A stretch of DNA of 64,000 nucleotides from Luteimonas sp. FCS-9 (GCF_001014645.1 NZ_LASZ01000017.1:24978-88977); one strand, 5' to 3'. Counted from the stretch's first letter, positions 18,074 through 29,103 are shown. Numbers and translations are program-made. Notes: generated by a model from the letters alone, not told the origin.

Positions 18074-18798
<725 letters not shown>

Positions 18799-18802
<4 letters not shown>

Positions 18803-21327
18803 GGATCGCGGGCCTCGCCTGGCGGCAGCTGCGCCGCGACTTCAAGGCCGGCGACATCCGCATCCTGTTCGCCGCCCTGGTGCTGGCGGTCGTCGCGGTG
18901 ACGGCGGTGGGCTTCGTCACCGATCGCGCCGAGCGTGCGCTGGCGATCGAGGCCAACCGGCTGCTCGGCGGCGACGCGGTGGTGCGCGGCGATGCGCCGA
19001 TCGGCGGCGCGATCCACGCGGCCGCCGACGCGCCGGGCCTGCAGGCGGTGGAGACCGTCGAACTCGACAGCATGATCCGCGTCGGCGAGGGCGATGCGGC
19101 CACGCTGCGCCTGGGCGACGTGCGCGCGCTCGGCGACGGCTTCCCGCTGCGCGGCAGCTTCCGGATCGCCGGCGGCGACGGCATCGAGCGTGACGCCGGC
19201 GCAGTGCCCGCGCCCGGGACCGCGTGGATGAGCCGCGCAGGCGCCGACACGCTCGGCGCCACGGTCGGCGACACGGTGCACCTGGGCGAACGCAGCTTCC
19301 GCCTCGCCGCGCTGGTGCTGCAGGAGCCCGATGCCTCGATCGACTACTTCAACGTCGCGCCCAAGGTCTTCGTGCATCTGTCCGACCTCGAGGCTACCGG
19401 CCTGGTCCAGCCGGGCAGCCGCATCCGCTACCGCCTCGTCGTCGCCGGCGAAGCGGACGCGGTCGACGGCTTCGCGCGCACCGCGCGTGCGCAACTGGGC
19501 CGCGGGCAGCGCGTGGAGACGATCGGCGACGCGCGCCCCGAGGTGCGATCCTCGCTCGATCGCGCCGGCCGCTTCCTCGGCCTGGCCGCGCTGGTCTCGG
19601 TGATTCTGGCCGCGGTCGCCGTGGCGATGGCCGCGCGCCAGCATTCGGCGCGGCACCTGTCGTCGGTCGCGGTGATGCGCTGCATGGGCGCGCAGCAGCG
19701 CACGCTGGTCGGCATCCACGTCGGCGAACTGCTGCTGCTCGGGCTGCTCGCCTGCACGCTGGGGGTCGCGCTCGCGTTCGGCCTGCAGTGGGGCGTCGGC
19801 CGCTGGCTCGAATCGCTGCTCGGCCTGTCGATTCCCGCCGCCGGTGCGCTGCCGGCGCTGCAGGGCTATGGCGTCGGGCTGGTCGTGCTGATGGCCTTCG
19901 GCGCGCCGCCGGTGCTGGCGCTGCGGCGGGTGCCGGCGCTGCGCGTGCTGCGACGCGACCTGGGCGGCTTCGAGCCCAGTGCCTGGTTGGTTGGCGTCGC
20001 CGGCTTCGCGGGTCTGGCCGCGCTGCTGTGGTGGAAGGCCGGCTCGGCCGCGCTCGGCGCTGCGATGCTGGCCGGTATCGCCGCGACGTTCGCGGCGCTG
20101 GCGCTGCTCGCCTGGGGCCTGATCGCGCTGGTGCGCGCGCTGCGCGCGAGGCTGCGCGGCAGCCTGCGCTACGGGCTGGCGAACGTCAGCCGACGCGCGG
20201 GCACCAGCGTCGCGCAGATCAGCGCGCTCGGCCTCGGGCTGATGGCGCTGCTGCTGCTGACCTTCGTGCGCACCGACCTGCTCGACCGCTGGCAGCTTGC
20301 GCTCGGCCAGGACGCGCCCAACCGCTTCATCGTCAACGTGCAGCCCGACCAGCTCGACGCGGTGCGCGGGTTCATCGCCGAGCAGGCGGTCGAGCCGCCG
20401 GTGCTGTTCCCGATGGTCCGCGCGCGCCTGATCGAGCGCAACGGCGCGCCGGTGCGTGGCGACGACTACCTGGGGCGCAGCGGCGACGAGGCGCAGGACC
20501 GCCAGGCCCAGCGCCGGGCCGAGCGCGAGTTCAACCTGTCGATGCAGGGCGAACTGCGCGACGACAACCGCGTCACCGCCGGCAGGTTCTGGGGCGGTGC
20601 CGTGCCGGCGTCGCCGGAACTCTCGGTCGAGGAGGGCTTCGCGAAGGACCTGGGCTGGCAGATCGGCGACCGCATCGCGTTCGACATCGCCGGTCAGCGC
20701 TTCGAGGCGCCGATCACCAGCCTGCGCAGCATCGAATGGGAGAGCTTCCGGCCGAACTTCTTCGTCGTCGCCTCGCCCGGCGCACTCGACGGCTACCCGG
20801 CCAGCCACATCACCGCGGTGCGGGTGCCGCCCGAGCGGCCGCGCTTCACCGCCGACCTCGTGCAGCGCTTCCCGAACCTGTCGGTCGTCGACATCGACGC
20901 GGTGCTGACCCAGGTGCGCAGCACCGCCGACCAGGTCTCGACCGTGGTGCAGGTTGTGTTCTGGTTCTCGCTCGCGGCCGGTGTGCTGGTGCTGCTGGCA
21001 GCGGTCAGCGCCAGCCAGGACGAGCGCCTGCTCGAGGGCGGCGTGATGCGCGTGCTCGGCGGCCGGCGCGCGCAGCTGCGCCTGGCGCAGGCCTCGGAGT
21101 TCGCCGCGATCGGCCTGCTGTCGGGCGTGGTCGCCGCGCTTGCCGCGTCGGTGCTGGCCGGCGTCGTCGCGGTGCAGGTGTTCGACCTGCCGTGGCGGCC
21201 GAACTGGGCGCTGGCAGTGGTCGGCGGCGGTCTCGGCATCGGCGTGACCCTCGTTGCGGGCCTCTGGGCGACCCGCCGCGTGCTCGATGCGCCGCCGTCG
21301 GTGACACTGCGCGAACTGCAGGGGTGA
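18799..21327 (+). CDS. ybbP: FtsX-like ABC permease, YbbP type
   Basis: 842 residues, inner membrane. One N-terminal helix (about 22-45) is followed by a large periplasmic domain, a first FtsX core (about 255-460), a second periplasmic region and a final FtsX core (about 710-840). This two-module layout and length match YbbP. It overlaps ybbA by four bases. With tesA it forms the conserved tesA/ybbAP locus, likely concerned with envelope lipid handling; the function is not proven. Confidence 0.9.
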
Positions 21328-21385
21328 GCACGATACGATGCAAATGGCGCGTTGTCCGACGTCTTGCGCAAATGAGGCCTAACAG

Positions 21386-22356
21386 ATGACGCTGCGTCCG
21401 CAAGGCATGACCTGCGCGCTGGTCATGATGGCGTTTCTGGCTGGCATCGCATCATGTCCCGCTGCCGGTGCCTCGGGCCGGACCGTCGCGGTGACTTTCG
21501 ACGACCTTCCGTTCGCTGCTGAAGGCGATGTGGCCAACGACCCGGAGGCCGCGCGCGAAGCCAATACTGCGATCCTGGCCGCGTTGCAGCGACGCGCAGT
21601 GCCGGCGATCGGATTCGTCACCGAGCGATCCGTTCAGCGGCTCAGTCCGGTGTCGGAGGAACTGCTTGCCGGCTGGAGCCGCTCACCGCACGAGTTGGGC
21701 AATCATGGGTTCTCTCATGCCGACGTCAACACACTCGACCTCGACGGTGTGCGACGCGAGATCGAGCAGGGCGAAGCCACGATCGCTCGAATGGCTGCGG
21801 CCGCCGGTCGCGAGTTGCGTTTCTTCCGTTTCCCGATGAACCACGTTGGCGAGACCAACGCGAAGCGCGTGGCGATCGAGGCTTGCTGGCCGAACGCGGC
21901 TACACATTGGCGGCCTCGACGATCGACACTTCCGACTATCTGTTTGATCGCGCCTACGGACGTTCGCTCGCGGCGGGGGACGGGGCGCTGCAGCGCCGGA
22001 TTGAGGACGCGTACATCGCCCATAGCCCTGCACAAATTGCCTACTACGCCGATCTGAATCGCCGTGTGGTGGGGCGAGACGTGCCCGCAATCATGTTGCT
22101 GCACGTCAACAGGCTCAACGCCGCGACGATGGATCGCTTGCTCGCTGTCTTCCAGGAGATGGAGTACCGCTTCGTCGCATTGGCCGAGGCGCAGGCCGAT
22201 CCGGCGTATGCGACTCCGCCGGCGTTCTCCACCGCTTACGGCCCCATGTGGGGATATCGATGGGCGCGCGAGCGCGGCATCCGCGTCGACGGCAGGCAGG
22301 AGCCGGTGCCGCCGGCGTGGATCGGTCCCTATGCTGACAGCGGCGCGATGGACTGA
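21386..22356 (+). pseudogene. Polysaccharide deacetylase, frameshifted
   Basis: The first frame (from 21386) encodes a signal peptide and the NodB-like motifs TFDDLP and HELGNHGFSHAD. Homology then stops at about 21882 and continues in another frame (LLAERGYTLAAST to the stop at 22356). Joining the frames by adding one base in GAGGCTTGCTGG restores AIEALLAERGY, so a 1-base deletion is the simplest explanation. No slippery heptamer is present, so programmed shifting is unlikely. The intact product would be an exported de-N-acetylase of about 323 residues. It could also be a sequencing error. Confidence 0.8.
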
Positions 22357-22398
22357 TCGCCTGGTATCCAGCGGCTTGGCGGAGGGCGCTGGCGCACC

Positions 22399-23496
22399 TC
22401 ACCGAGGCTGGTCGGATTGGGTGCCCACCTGACGTATGCACTTGGCCGATGCTTTCGTGAGGCATCGCAGCGGTGACGATTGCGCATTGGGATCGGCACG
22501 CCCGCCCTGTTGCGCGTCCTCAAGGATCGTCGGTGTTTCGGCCCAACAAGGGGGGCGGATGACCTCCTCCCCGCGTTGTGCAGGGCAGATCGCGACCCGG
22601 CGGCTGCGCTGGTCGATCAGCACGACCGCATCGCGCAGCGCGTGCGCACCGACGACCGCTTCGGGATAACGCGACGACACCCGGACTTCCAGGCTGGGGA
22701 GCGTCAGGCCGCCGATCCGGAACGGGACGTCGACGCGTGCGCGGCCGCCGTCGACCTTGCCCTGCGTCAGCGTCAACGGTGCATCCGCGACGGGTGCGTC
22801 GGAGACCTGCGCGTAGAGCGCGGCCGGCAGCACGAAGGCGACATTGGCGCCGGTGTCGAGCTGGGCCTGCGTTTCGACCGTGCCGATGTGGACCGGAATC
22901 CGGAATGCGCGCGTGTAGCCGAGCGTATCGGGCTGCGACGCGGACAGTCCGGCATCGCGTCGGAAGCGGAGACGCTGCTTCGGATAGTCGATCTCCAGCA
23001 GTCCGTCCGCGAAGAACCCGCGCGCGAGGATGCCGTCGAATGCCGCGTCCGAGGACTGCTGCGCGTTGTAGTCGCGGGCGAGCACGTCCACGTCGTCGTG
23101 GCGCAGCTCGCCCAGTGCGAGCGTGCGCAGGCGGGTGGTGTCCGCCTGCGCGACGTGCACGCCGTCGGAGTTGGCAGCGACGCCGTTACGCGGCAGGTCC
23201 AGAGCCCTGACCAGCCGCGTATCGGCGCGCGCGATGCCGCTGGCGCCGGTGTCTACGGCGAAGCGGAACGGCCCGGCGTCGTCGACCCGGGCCGCGACGT
23301 AGATGCGGCCGTCGACGATGTCGAACGGGACGTCGACCAGGGCGGTATCGGATGGAGGCGCCGCCGCGAGCGCGCAGGCGGTGGCAGGCGGCGACGCGGC
23401 CTGCGCGGCACCGGCCGCGAGCAGCGCGCAGATCGCGAGCAGACGGCGGGCCACGTTGTGGTGGCGCGCGTCCGCAAGGAACAGGATCGGAGGCAT
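22399..23496 (-). CDS. Retropepsin-like aspartic protease family protein with two DTG motifs
   Basis: 365 residues from the ATG at 23496, with a signal-like stretch (about 15-35). Two pepsin/retropepsin-type lobes are visible: AVDTGASGIA with Asp82 and QLDTGANVAF with Asp214, so both catalytic aspartates lie in one chain. The last 45 or so residues (after CPAQRGEEV) look unlike the family and may be read-through into former intergenic DNA. An upstream ATG at 23550 is possible. Probably periplasmic. Substrate unknown. Confidence 0.75.
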   Translation of the reverse strand: MPPILFLADARHHNVARRLLAICALLAAGAAQAASPPATACALAAAPPSDTALVDVPFDIVDGRIYVAARVDDAGPFRFAVDTGASGIARADTRLVRALDLPRNGVAANSDGVHVAQADTTRLRTLALGELRHDDVDVLARDYNAQQSSDAAFDGILARGFFADGLLEIDYPKQRLRFRRDAGLSASQPDTLGYTRAFRIPVHIGTVETQAQLDTGANVAFVLPAALYAQVSDAPVADAPLTLTQGKVDGGRARVDVPFRIGGLTLPSLEVRVSSRYPEAVVGAHALRDAVVLIDQRSRRVAICPAQRGEEVIRPPCWAETPTILEDAQQGGRADPNAQSSPLRCLTKASAKCIRQVGTQSDQPR

Positions 23497-23580
23497 GTCG
23501 GATCTCGAAAGGGCTGGCGTCGCCGCACGTGCGGCACGACAACGGCGCATGGGATGCGTCGGGTCGGGGACCTTGGACGC

Positions 23581-23907
23581 TCAGCCTGCGCGGCGCGTCA
23601 GTGCGTAGGCGGCGAGATTCCCCAGGCCGGTCGCGCCCAGCAGCAGCGCGAAGGCGCCGGGGCGCGGCTCGGTCCAGCCGAGGAGTTCCAGGCCGGCGAA
23701 GCCCAGCGCCAGGGCGACGAGTATCGCGCCCCAGCGCAGCGAGGCCTGGCGGCGGCTGCGTTCCTCGCCCTCCAGGATCGAACGCAACAGCTCGTCCGAA
23801 CCGTGGCTGGCGGCCATCTGCCGCCGGGTGCGTGCATCGACGACGGCCTTGACGGCGAGGTAGACGCAGACGAAGAAGGTGATCGGGATCAGGATGCCGG
23901 GTTCCAT
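23581..23907 (-). CDS. Small membrane protein, DUF6249-like
   Basis: 108 residues: one N-terminal helix (about 5-24), a charged stretch (DARTRRQMAASHGSDE), then two helices (about 60-78 and 85-103). The layout fits DUF6249 membrane proteins, often encoded next to ECF sigma factors; the family call is moderate. It is divergent from the sigma factor with 131 bases between starts, so it may be controlled by it. The start at 23907 gives MEPGILIPI. Confidence 0.65.
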   Translation of the reverse strand: MEPGILIPITFFVCVYLAVKAVVDARTRRQMAASHGSDELLRSILEGEERSRRQASLRWGAILVALALGFAGLELLGWTEPRPGAFALLLGATGLGNLAAYALTRRAG

Positions 23908-24038
23908 GGTGCGGTCCGTTGTCGAAGCGGGGTCGGCAATGGAGATGCGGCGAACGGGCATCCGGTTGCAGGCGGGTCGACGATCCTGCGCGCCATCGGC
24001 TTGCAACCGACGGCGCGCCCGACGTATCCCTGTCCGCG

Positions 24039-24635
24039 ATGCCCGCACCCGAGCCCGACGCCGATGCCGCCCTGCGCGCCGACCGCGCCCTGGTCGAAGC
24101 GGTGCTCGCCGGAGCGCCGGGCGCATTCGAGCGTCTCGTGGTCGCCTACCAGGGCCTGTGCTGGCATGTGATCGACCGGATGGTGCGCCATCCCGACGAC
24201 ACGCGCGAACTGTGCCAGGACACCTTCCTGCGGGTCCACCAGGCCCTGCACCAGTACCGGGGCGACAGCGCGCTCAAGTCATGGATCGCGCAGGTCGCGT
24301 ACTCGGTCGCCCGGCGCCATCTCGAGCGCAGGCGGATCCCGCTGGCGGAGTTGCCGGAGGAGGGCGGTTCCCTCGTCGACACGATCGCGGACGCGACCGA
24401 CCTCGAGCGGGAAGTTTCCGACCAGGAGGCGGTCGCATGCCTGCACGCGGCGATGGACCGGCTGCCGCCGCTGCAGCGGACGTTGTTGACGCTCTACCAT
24501 CTGGAGGAACTGCCGATCGGCGAGATCGCCGGCATCACCGGGCTCGCCGAGGGCACGATCAAGAGCCATCTCTACCGGAGTCGCCGGCAACTGCGGGCGT
24601 TGCTGGCACCATCGCTGGGAGTCTTCGTCGCATGA
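24039..24635 (+). CDS. ECF sigma-70 family RNA polymerase sigma factor
   Basis: 198 residues. Region 2 is residues about 25-95 (DDTRELCQDTFLRVHQAL) and region 4 about 130-185, with the helix-turn-helix LPIGEIAGITGLAEGTIKSHLYRSRRQL. The start at 24039 (MPAPEPD) is favoured over upstream codons because region 2 begins shortly after. The stop overlaps the next start (ATGA), coupling it to a probable anti-sigma factor. A TTGCAACC element at about 24001 upstream may be part of an autoregulated promoter; that is tentative. Confidence 0.9.
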   Translation: MPAPEPDADAALRADRALVEAVLAGAPGAFERLVVAYQGLCWHVIDRMVRHPDDTRELCQDTFLRVHQALHQYRGDSALKSWIAQVAYSVARRHLERRRIPLAELPEEGGSLVDTIADATDLEREVSDQEAVACLHAAMDRLPPLQRTLLTLYHLEELPIGEIAGITGLAEGTIKSHLYRSRRQLRALLAPSLGVFVA

Positions 24636-25051
24636 ACGCTGGACCGATCCACCCTACGGACGCGCAATGGCAGGCGCAGGAGCACGCGCTGCGATGCGGC
24701 GACACGCGCGCCGACCGGATGCTCGCGCAGGCGCTGCGTACGCTGCCGGTCGCAGCGCCACCGCCGGATTTCGTCCGCGGTACGGTGCGCGCACTGCAAG
24801 GGCAGGTGCCGGCCCGTCGTCACGATCGTCACCTCGATGGGGTCATGGTCGGCTTGCTAGCGGTGGCCTCGGCATCAGTGCTCGTGACCAGCGCGTGGCG
24901 TTACGGCCCGGGATGGCGTCCGCTCACGGAGGCGTTCTCCGGCAATGCGCTGGCATGGACAGGCTGCGCGGCGGCATGCCTGGCCATCGCCGCGATTCCG
25001 TGGCGGCGGATGGCGGGCGTCGTGGCGACGCTGCGCGAATCGCAGGGATGA
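24632..25051 (+). CDS. Putative membrane anti-sigma partner
   Basis: 139 residues: a soluble N-terminus of about 70 residues (with PPPDFVRGTVRAL, a pattern seen in anti-sigma regions) and two transmembrane helices (about 71-89 and 104-122). No zinc anti-sigma HxxxCxxC motif is present. It overlaps the sigma gene by four bases. The anti-sigma role is inferred from position, size and topology, not from a recognised domain. Confidence 0.6.
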   Translation: MNAGPIHPTDAQWQAQEHALRCGDTRADRMLAQALRTLPVAAPPPDFVRGTVRALQGQVPARRHDRHLDGVMVGLLAVASASVLVTSAWRYGPGWRPLTEAFSGNALAWTGCAAACLAIAAIPWRRMAGVVATLRESQG

Positions 25052-25090
25052 GAGGACCGGGCAGCGCGCGGACGATGCCCGGCCGGAAGG

Positions 25091-25354
25091 TCATTCGACG
25101 ACGTCCTCGTCCGCCTCGAAGCGGCGGGCGTACTCGCGTTCCGTGCTGACCCGCAGCACCTCCTCGCCCGGCAGGTCGGGCGCGCCGTAGACGGCGTACG
25201 CGACGGCGCCGTCGTTGCGGCCGACCAGGTGCAGGCGGTAGCGCGACTGGCCGCTGCCGGTCTCGGGCGGGTAGTGCTTCGGCGGTTCCGTGCCGTCGAG
25301 GTCGAGTTCGTTGTTGTCGATGACGCCGCCGACGAACAGTGCACGGATGGGCAT
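25091..25354 (-). CDS. Conserved hypothetical protein
   Basis: 87 residues, soluble and acidic (pattern VIDNNELDLDG, then EEVLRVSTEREYARRFEADED). It is a compact beta-rich sequence without signal or membrane segments. On the minus strand a GGAGAC element precedes the ATG at 25354. I do not recognise the family. It is convergent with the anti-sigma gene and divergent from rsmC across about 230 bases that show no other feature than a TAGAAT box. Confidence 0.6.
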   Translation of the reverse strand: MPIRALFVGGVIDNNELDLDGTEPPKHYPPETGSGQSRYRLHLVGRNDGAVAYAVYGAPDLPGEEVLRVSTEREYARRFEADEDVVE

Positions 25355-25582
25355 CGCGGTCTCCTCTGGGTTGGGAAGGCCCGGCCATCGTGCCGGCGCG
25401 GATGTTCGCGATGGATCAACACGGCGTTGACGCGTCGCGACCCGGCGCGTCCGTGCCGGATCGGGGCGCGACACCGCCTGGGGCGCGTGCGGCGGCTGCG
25501 GCCGGCAGGTCACGCCCTCCGCCGGCCGGGTCCCTGCGCCGGGCCCGGTAGAATCCCCGGCTGTTTCCCTGGACCCTGTGCG

Positions 25583-26632
25583 ATGGCCGATCCCGCGCTC
25601 GATGCGCTGTTCCTCCCGTTCGAGCAGCGGCTGCTGTCGTGGCCGTCGGCCGGTGCGCTGTTCCTGCGCGCGCGGCCGGGCGTGGCGACGACTGGCGGGC
25701 GGTGGCCCGGCCTGCTGTGCGAGCAAACGTCGGCGCCGCTGCACGCGGCGCTGCAGCGCGCCGGCCTCGAGACGCTGCCGCCGGCGGACGCCGGCGACCA
25801 GGAGCCGCCGCTGCCCGAACGGCCGCTGGTGCTGGCCCTGCCGCCGCGCCAGCGCGACGAGGCGCGGGCGCTGCTGGCACGCGCGCTCGATGCAGTGGCG
25901 CCTGGCGGTTGGGTCGTGGCGAGCGTCGCGAACGACGAGGGCGCGAAGTCGGCGCAGGCCGACCTCGCCGCGCTGGCCGGCAACGTCGGGGCACTGTCCA
26001 AGCACAAGTGCCGGGTGTTCTGGGCGCAGCGCGACGCGCGCGGCGACGACGCGTTGCGCGCGCGCTGGGCCGCGCTCGACGCGTCGCGCCCGATCCTCGG
26101 CGGGCGCTTCGTCAGCCGCCCCGGCGTGTTCGCCTGGGACCGGATCGATCCGGCGTCGGCGCTGCTGGCCGAGTACCTGCCCGCGACGCTGGCCGGGCAC
26201 GGCGCGGACCTGGGCGCGGGCTACGGGTTCCTGTCGGCCGAGGTGCTGCAGCGCTGCCCGGGCGTGCGCGCACTCGACATGATCGAGGCCGAAGGCCGCG
26301 CGCTGGCGCTGGCCCGGCGCAACCTGGCGGGGCTGCGCGACGACGTGGCGCTGGACTTCCAGTGGCGCGATGTGACCGCGGGCCTGCCGCGGCGCTACGA
26401 CTTCATCGTCAGCAACCCGCCGTTCCACGCCCACGGGCGCGAGGAGCGGCCCGAGCTGGGGCGTGCCTTCATCGCTGCGGCGGCCGATGCGCTCGCGCTC
26501 GGCGGCAGCCTGTGGCTGGTCGCCAACCGGCACCTGCCCTACGAGGACGTGCTTGCCGCGCGCTTCGGCCAGGTGCGCGAGGTCGCCGCGCAGGGCGGCT
26601 TCAAGATCGTGCACGCGGGGCAGGCGCGATGA
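25583..26632 (+). CDS. Ribosomal RNA small subunit methyltransferase, RsmC/RlmG type
   Basis: 349 residues in two related halves. The C-terminal half holds the SAM site DLGAGYGFLSAEVL (near residue 215) and the catalytic NPPFH (near 277), the N2-guanine methyltransferase signature. The N-terminal half is a degenerate copy, as in RsmC (m2G1207 of 16S rRNA). RlmG is the alternative, since the two are hard to separate by eye. A TAGAAT box about 35 bases upstream of the ATG may be the -10 element. It overlaps the pseudouridine synthase start (ATGA). Confidence 0.85.
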   Translation: MADPALDALFLPFEQRLLSWPSAGALFLRARPGVATTGGRWPGLLCEQTSAPLHAALQRAGLETLPPADAGDQEPPLPERPLVLALPPRQRDEARALLARALDAVAPGGWVVASVANDEGAKSAQADLAALAGNVGALSKHKCRVFWAQRDARGDDALRARWAALDASRPILGGRFVSRPGVFAWDRIDPASALLAEYLPATLAGHGADLGAGYGFLSAEVLQRCPGVRALDMIEAEGRALALARRNLAGLRDDVALDFQWRDVTAGLPRRYDFIVSNPPFHAHGREERPELGRAFIAAAADALALGGSLWLVANRHLPYEDVLAARFGQVREVAAQGGFKIVHAGQAR

Positions 26633-27330
26633 AGCTGGTCAAGCTGCTTGCCAACCTCGGCTACGGCAGCCGCAAGCAGGTGGCGTGGATGTTCCGCGAG
26701 GGCCGCATCACCGATGCCGACGGCGAGGTGCTGTACGCCGACGACCGGGTCGCGCACGCGGCGATCCGTGTCGACGGCGAACCGCTCGACCCGCCGCAGG
26801 GCCTGACGCTGCTGCTGCACAAACCGACCGGCCACACCTGCTCGACCAAGGACACCGGCCGGCTGGTCTACGACCTGCTGCCGCCGCGCTTCCGGCTGCG
26901 CGCGCCGGCGCTGTCGACGGTCGGGCGCCTGGACCGCGACACCAGCGGCCTGCTGCTGTTAACCGACGACGGCCAGCTGCTGCACCGGATCATCTCGCCG
27001 AAGGCGGCGCTGCCCAAGGTCTACGAGGCGACGCTGGCGCAGCCTCTGCGCGGCGACGAGGCCGCGCTGTTCGCCAGCGGCACGCTGCTGCTCGAGTCCG
27101 AGACCACGCCGCTGCTGCCGGCGACGCTGGAGGTGGTCGATCCCACGCATGCGCGGCTGACGATCGTCGAGGGGCGCTACCACCAGGTGCGGCGCATGTT
27201 CGCGGCCGTCGGCAACCATGTCGCCGCGCTGCATCGCAGCCGCGTCGGCGGCCTGGCGCTGGACGGGCTGCCCGAGGGGCAGTGGCGCGCACTCGACGCG
27301 AACGACCTGCAGCGGGTGTTCGCGACGTAG
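26629..27330 (+). CDS. 16S rRNA pseudouridine synthase, RsuA family
   Basis: 233 residues: an N-terminal S4-like RNA-binding region (about 1-55, LLANLGYGSRKQV) and a RluB/RsuA catalytic domain. The catalytic Asp is in GRLDRDTSGLLLLT and the second signature is GRYHQVRRMF. RsuA makes pseudouridine 516 in 16S rRNA; the related RluB/E/F act on 23S, so the exact target is inferred. It is coupled to the rRNA methyltransferase by ATGA, forming a two-gene ribosome-modification operon. Confidence 0.85.
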   Translation: MKLVKLLANLGYGSRKQVAWMFREGRITDADGEVLYADDRVAHAAIRVDGEPLDPPQGLTLLLHKPTGHTCSTKDTGRLVYDLLPPRFRLRAPALSTVGRLDRDTSGLLLLTDDGQLLHRIISPKAALPKVYEATLAQPLRGDEAALFASGTLLLESETTPLLPATLEVVDPTHARLTIVEGRYHQVRRMFAAVGNHVAALHRSRVGGLALDGLPEGQWRALDANDLQRVFAT

Positions 27331-27350
27331 GCGCGCCCGGGGGCGCGCCT
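27329..27350. terminator. Palindromic hairpin between convergent rsuA-like and fabB genes
   Basis: A perfect 9-bp GC stem (27329-27337 with 27342-27350) with a CGGG loop; its left arm includes the last two bases of the rsuA-like stop codon. There is no T-run on either side, so termination efficiency is uncertain. Confidence 0.5.
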
Positions 27351-27364
27351 GCGGATGCCTGCGG

Positions 27365-28597
27365 TCAGGCGTCCCAGCGGCGCAGCGCGAGGCTGGCGTT
27401 GGTGCCGCCGAAACCGAAGCTGTTCGACAGCACGGTACGCAGTTGCGCGGGGCGGCTCTCGCGCACCAGCGGCAGGCCTTCGGCCTCGGGATCGAGCGTG
27501 TCGACGTTGATCGAGCCGGCGATGAAGCCGCGTTCGAGCATCAGCAGGCAGAAGATCGCCTCGTGCACGCTGGTTGCGCCGAGCGAATGGCCGGTCAGCG
27601 ACTTGGTGGACGAGAACGGCGGCATCGCGTCGCCGAACACCGTGCGCATCGCGCGCAGCTCGCTCACATCGCCCACCGGCGTCGAGGTGCCGTGGGTGTT
27701 GACGTAGTCGATGCCGCCGTCGAGGCCGTCGATCGCCATGCGCATGCAGGCGATCGCGCCGTCGCCCGAGGGCGCCACCATGTCGACGCCGTCGGAGCTG
27801 GCGCCGAAGCCGACCAGTTCGCCGAGGATCGTCGCGCCGCGCGCCTGCGCGTGCGCCAGGCTCTCGAGCACCAGCGCGCCGCCGCCGCCGGCGATCACGA
27901 AGCCGTCGCGGTCGGCGTCGTACGGCCGCGAGGCGCGCGCCGGCGTGTCGTTGTAGCGGTTCGACAGCGCGCCCATGCCGTCGAACAGCATCGCCATCCC
28001 CCAGTGCGCCTCCTCGCCGCCGCCGGCGAACACCACGTCCTGCAGGCCGGCCTGGATCTGCTGCGCGGCCACGCCGATGCAGTGCGCCGACGTCGCGCAC
28101 GCCGAGGAGATCGAGTAGTTGAGGCCCTTGATGCCGAACGCGGTGGCCAGGCAGGCGGAGACCGTCGAGTTCATCGTGCGCGTGACCTGGTACGGACCGA
28201 TCCGGCGCACGCCCTTGTCGCGCAGCACGTCGGCCGAGCCGATCAGGTTCTCCGGCGAGCCGCCGCCCGAGCCCATGATCAGGCCGGTGCGCGGGCCGGA
28301 GATCGCGTCGTCGGCGAGGCCTGACTGCGCGATCGCGTCGCGCAGCGCCAGGTACGCGTAGCCCGCAGCGTCGCCCATGAAGCGGCGCAGCTTGCGGTCG
28401 ATCAGCGCGTCGAGGTCGACGTCGGGCATGCCCGAGACCTGGCTGCGCAGGCCCTTGTCGGCATGGCCGGCGTCGAACGCGATGCCCGAGCGGCCCTCGC
28501 GCAGCGACGCGGCGACGGTGTCGAGGTCGTTGCCGATGCACGAGACGATGCCCGCGCCGGTGACGACGACGCGGCGCGCGGTCGGATTCAGGCTCAT
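27365..28597 (-). CDS. fabB: 3-oxoacyl-ACP synthase I (FabB)
   Basis: 410 residues, KAS I condensing enzyme for fatty acid elongation, including unsaturated chains. The Cys-His-His triad is complete: Cys167 in [10 protein letters not shown], His302 in [11 protein letters not shown], His337 in [15 protein letters not shown] with Lys332. The C-terminal [12 protein letters not shown] glycine loop is intact. Its start overlaps the fabA stop by four bases. The fabA-fabB operon order indicates the anaerobic unsaturated fatty acid pathway. Confidence 0.96.
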   Translation of the reverse strand: MSLNPTARRVVVTGAGIVSCIGNDLDTVAASLREGRSGIAFDAGHADKGLRSQVSGMPDVDLDALIDRKLRRFMGDAAGYAYLALRDAIAQSGLADDAISGPRTGLIMGSGGGSPENLIGSADVLRDKGVRRIGPYQVTRTMNSTVSACLATAFGIKGLNYSISSACATSAHCIGVAAQQIQAGLQDVVFAGGGEEAHWGMAMLFDGMGALSNRYNDTPARASRPYDADRDGFVIAGGGGALVLESLAHAQARGATILGELVGFGASSDGVDMVAPSGDGAIACMRMAIDGLDGGIDYVNTHGTSTPVGDVSELRAMRTVFGDAMPPFSSTKSLTGHSLGATSVHEAIFCLLMLERGFIAGSINVDTLDPEAEGLPLVRESRPAQLRTVLSNSFGFGGTNASLALRRWDA

Positions 28598-29103
28598 GCG
28601 GCCTCGTCGCGCGTGAACAGGCCCACGCGCAGGTCGTTGGCTGTGTAGATCTCGCGGCCGTCGACGAGCATGCGCGCATCGCCGATGCCCAGGATCAGGC
28701 GGCGCTTGATCACCCGCTTGATGTCGATCTCGTAGCGCACCAGCTTGGCGTCGGGGCCGACTTCGCCGGTGAACTTGACCTCGCCCACGCCGAGGGCGCG
28801 GCCACGGCCGGGCAGTTGCTGCCACGTCAGGTGGAAGCCGACCAGCTGCCACATCGCATCCAGGCCCAGGCACCCGGGCATCACCGGGTCGCCCTGGAAA
28901 TGGCACTGGAAGAACCACAGGTCCGGACGCACGTCGAGCTCGGCGTGGATCTGCCCCAGCCCGTGCGGGCCGCCGTCGTCGTCGATGTGGGTGATGCGGT
29001 CGAACATCAGCATCGGCGGCAGCGGCAGGCGGCCGCTGCCCGGCGCGAACAGCCGCCCCTCGCCGGAGGCGATCAGTTGTTCGTAGCTGAAAGAATCCTT
29101 CAT
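28594..29103 (-). CDS. fabA: 3-hydroxydecanoyl-ACP dehydratase/isomerase (FabA)
   Basis: 169 residues, full family length. The hot-dog fold dehydratase active site is [17 protein letters not shown], giving His68 and Asp82 (E. coli His70 and Asp84). The enzyme dehydrates 3-hydroxydecanoyl-ACP and isomerises trans-2 to cis-3-decenoyl-ACP, the branch point to unsaturated fatty acids. The ATG at 29103 begins [10 protein letters not shown]. It is divergent from the HAD phosphatase gene across 120 bases. Confidence 0.96.
   Translation of the reverse strand: MKDSFSYEQLIASGEGRLFAPGSGRLPLPPMLMFDRITHIDDDGGPHGLGQIHAELDVRPDLWFFQCHFQGDPVMPGCLGLDAMWQLVGFHLTWQQLPGRGRALGVGEVKFTGEVGPDAKLVRYEIDIKRVIKRRLILGIGDARMLVDGREIYTANDLRVGLFTRDEAA

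Noticed and set aside
21876..21892. Programmed frameshift in the deacetylase gene.
   Set aside because: No slippery heptamer, Shine-Dalgarno stimulator or downstream structure is visible; a 1-base deletion is simpler.
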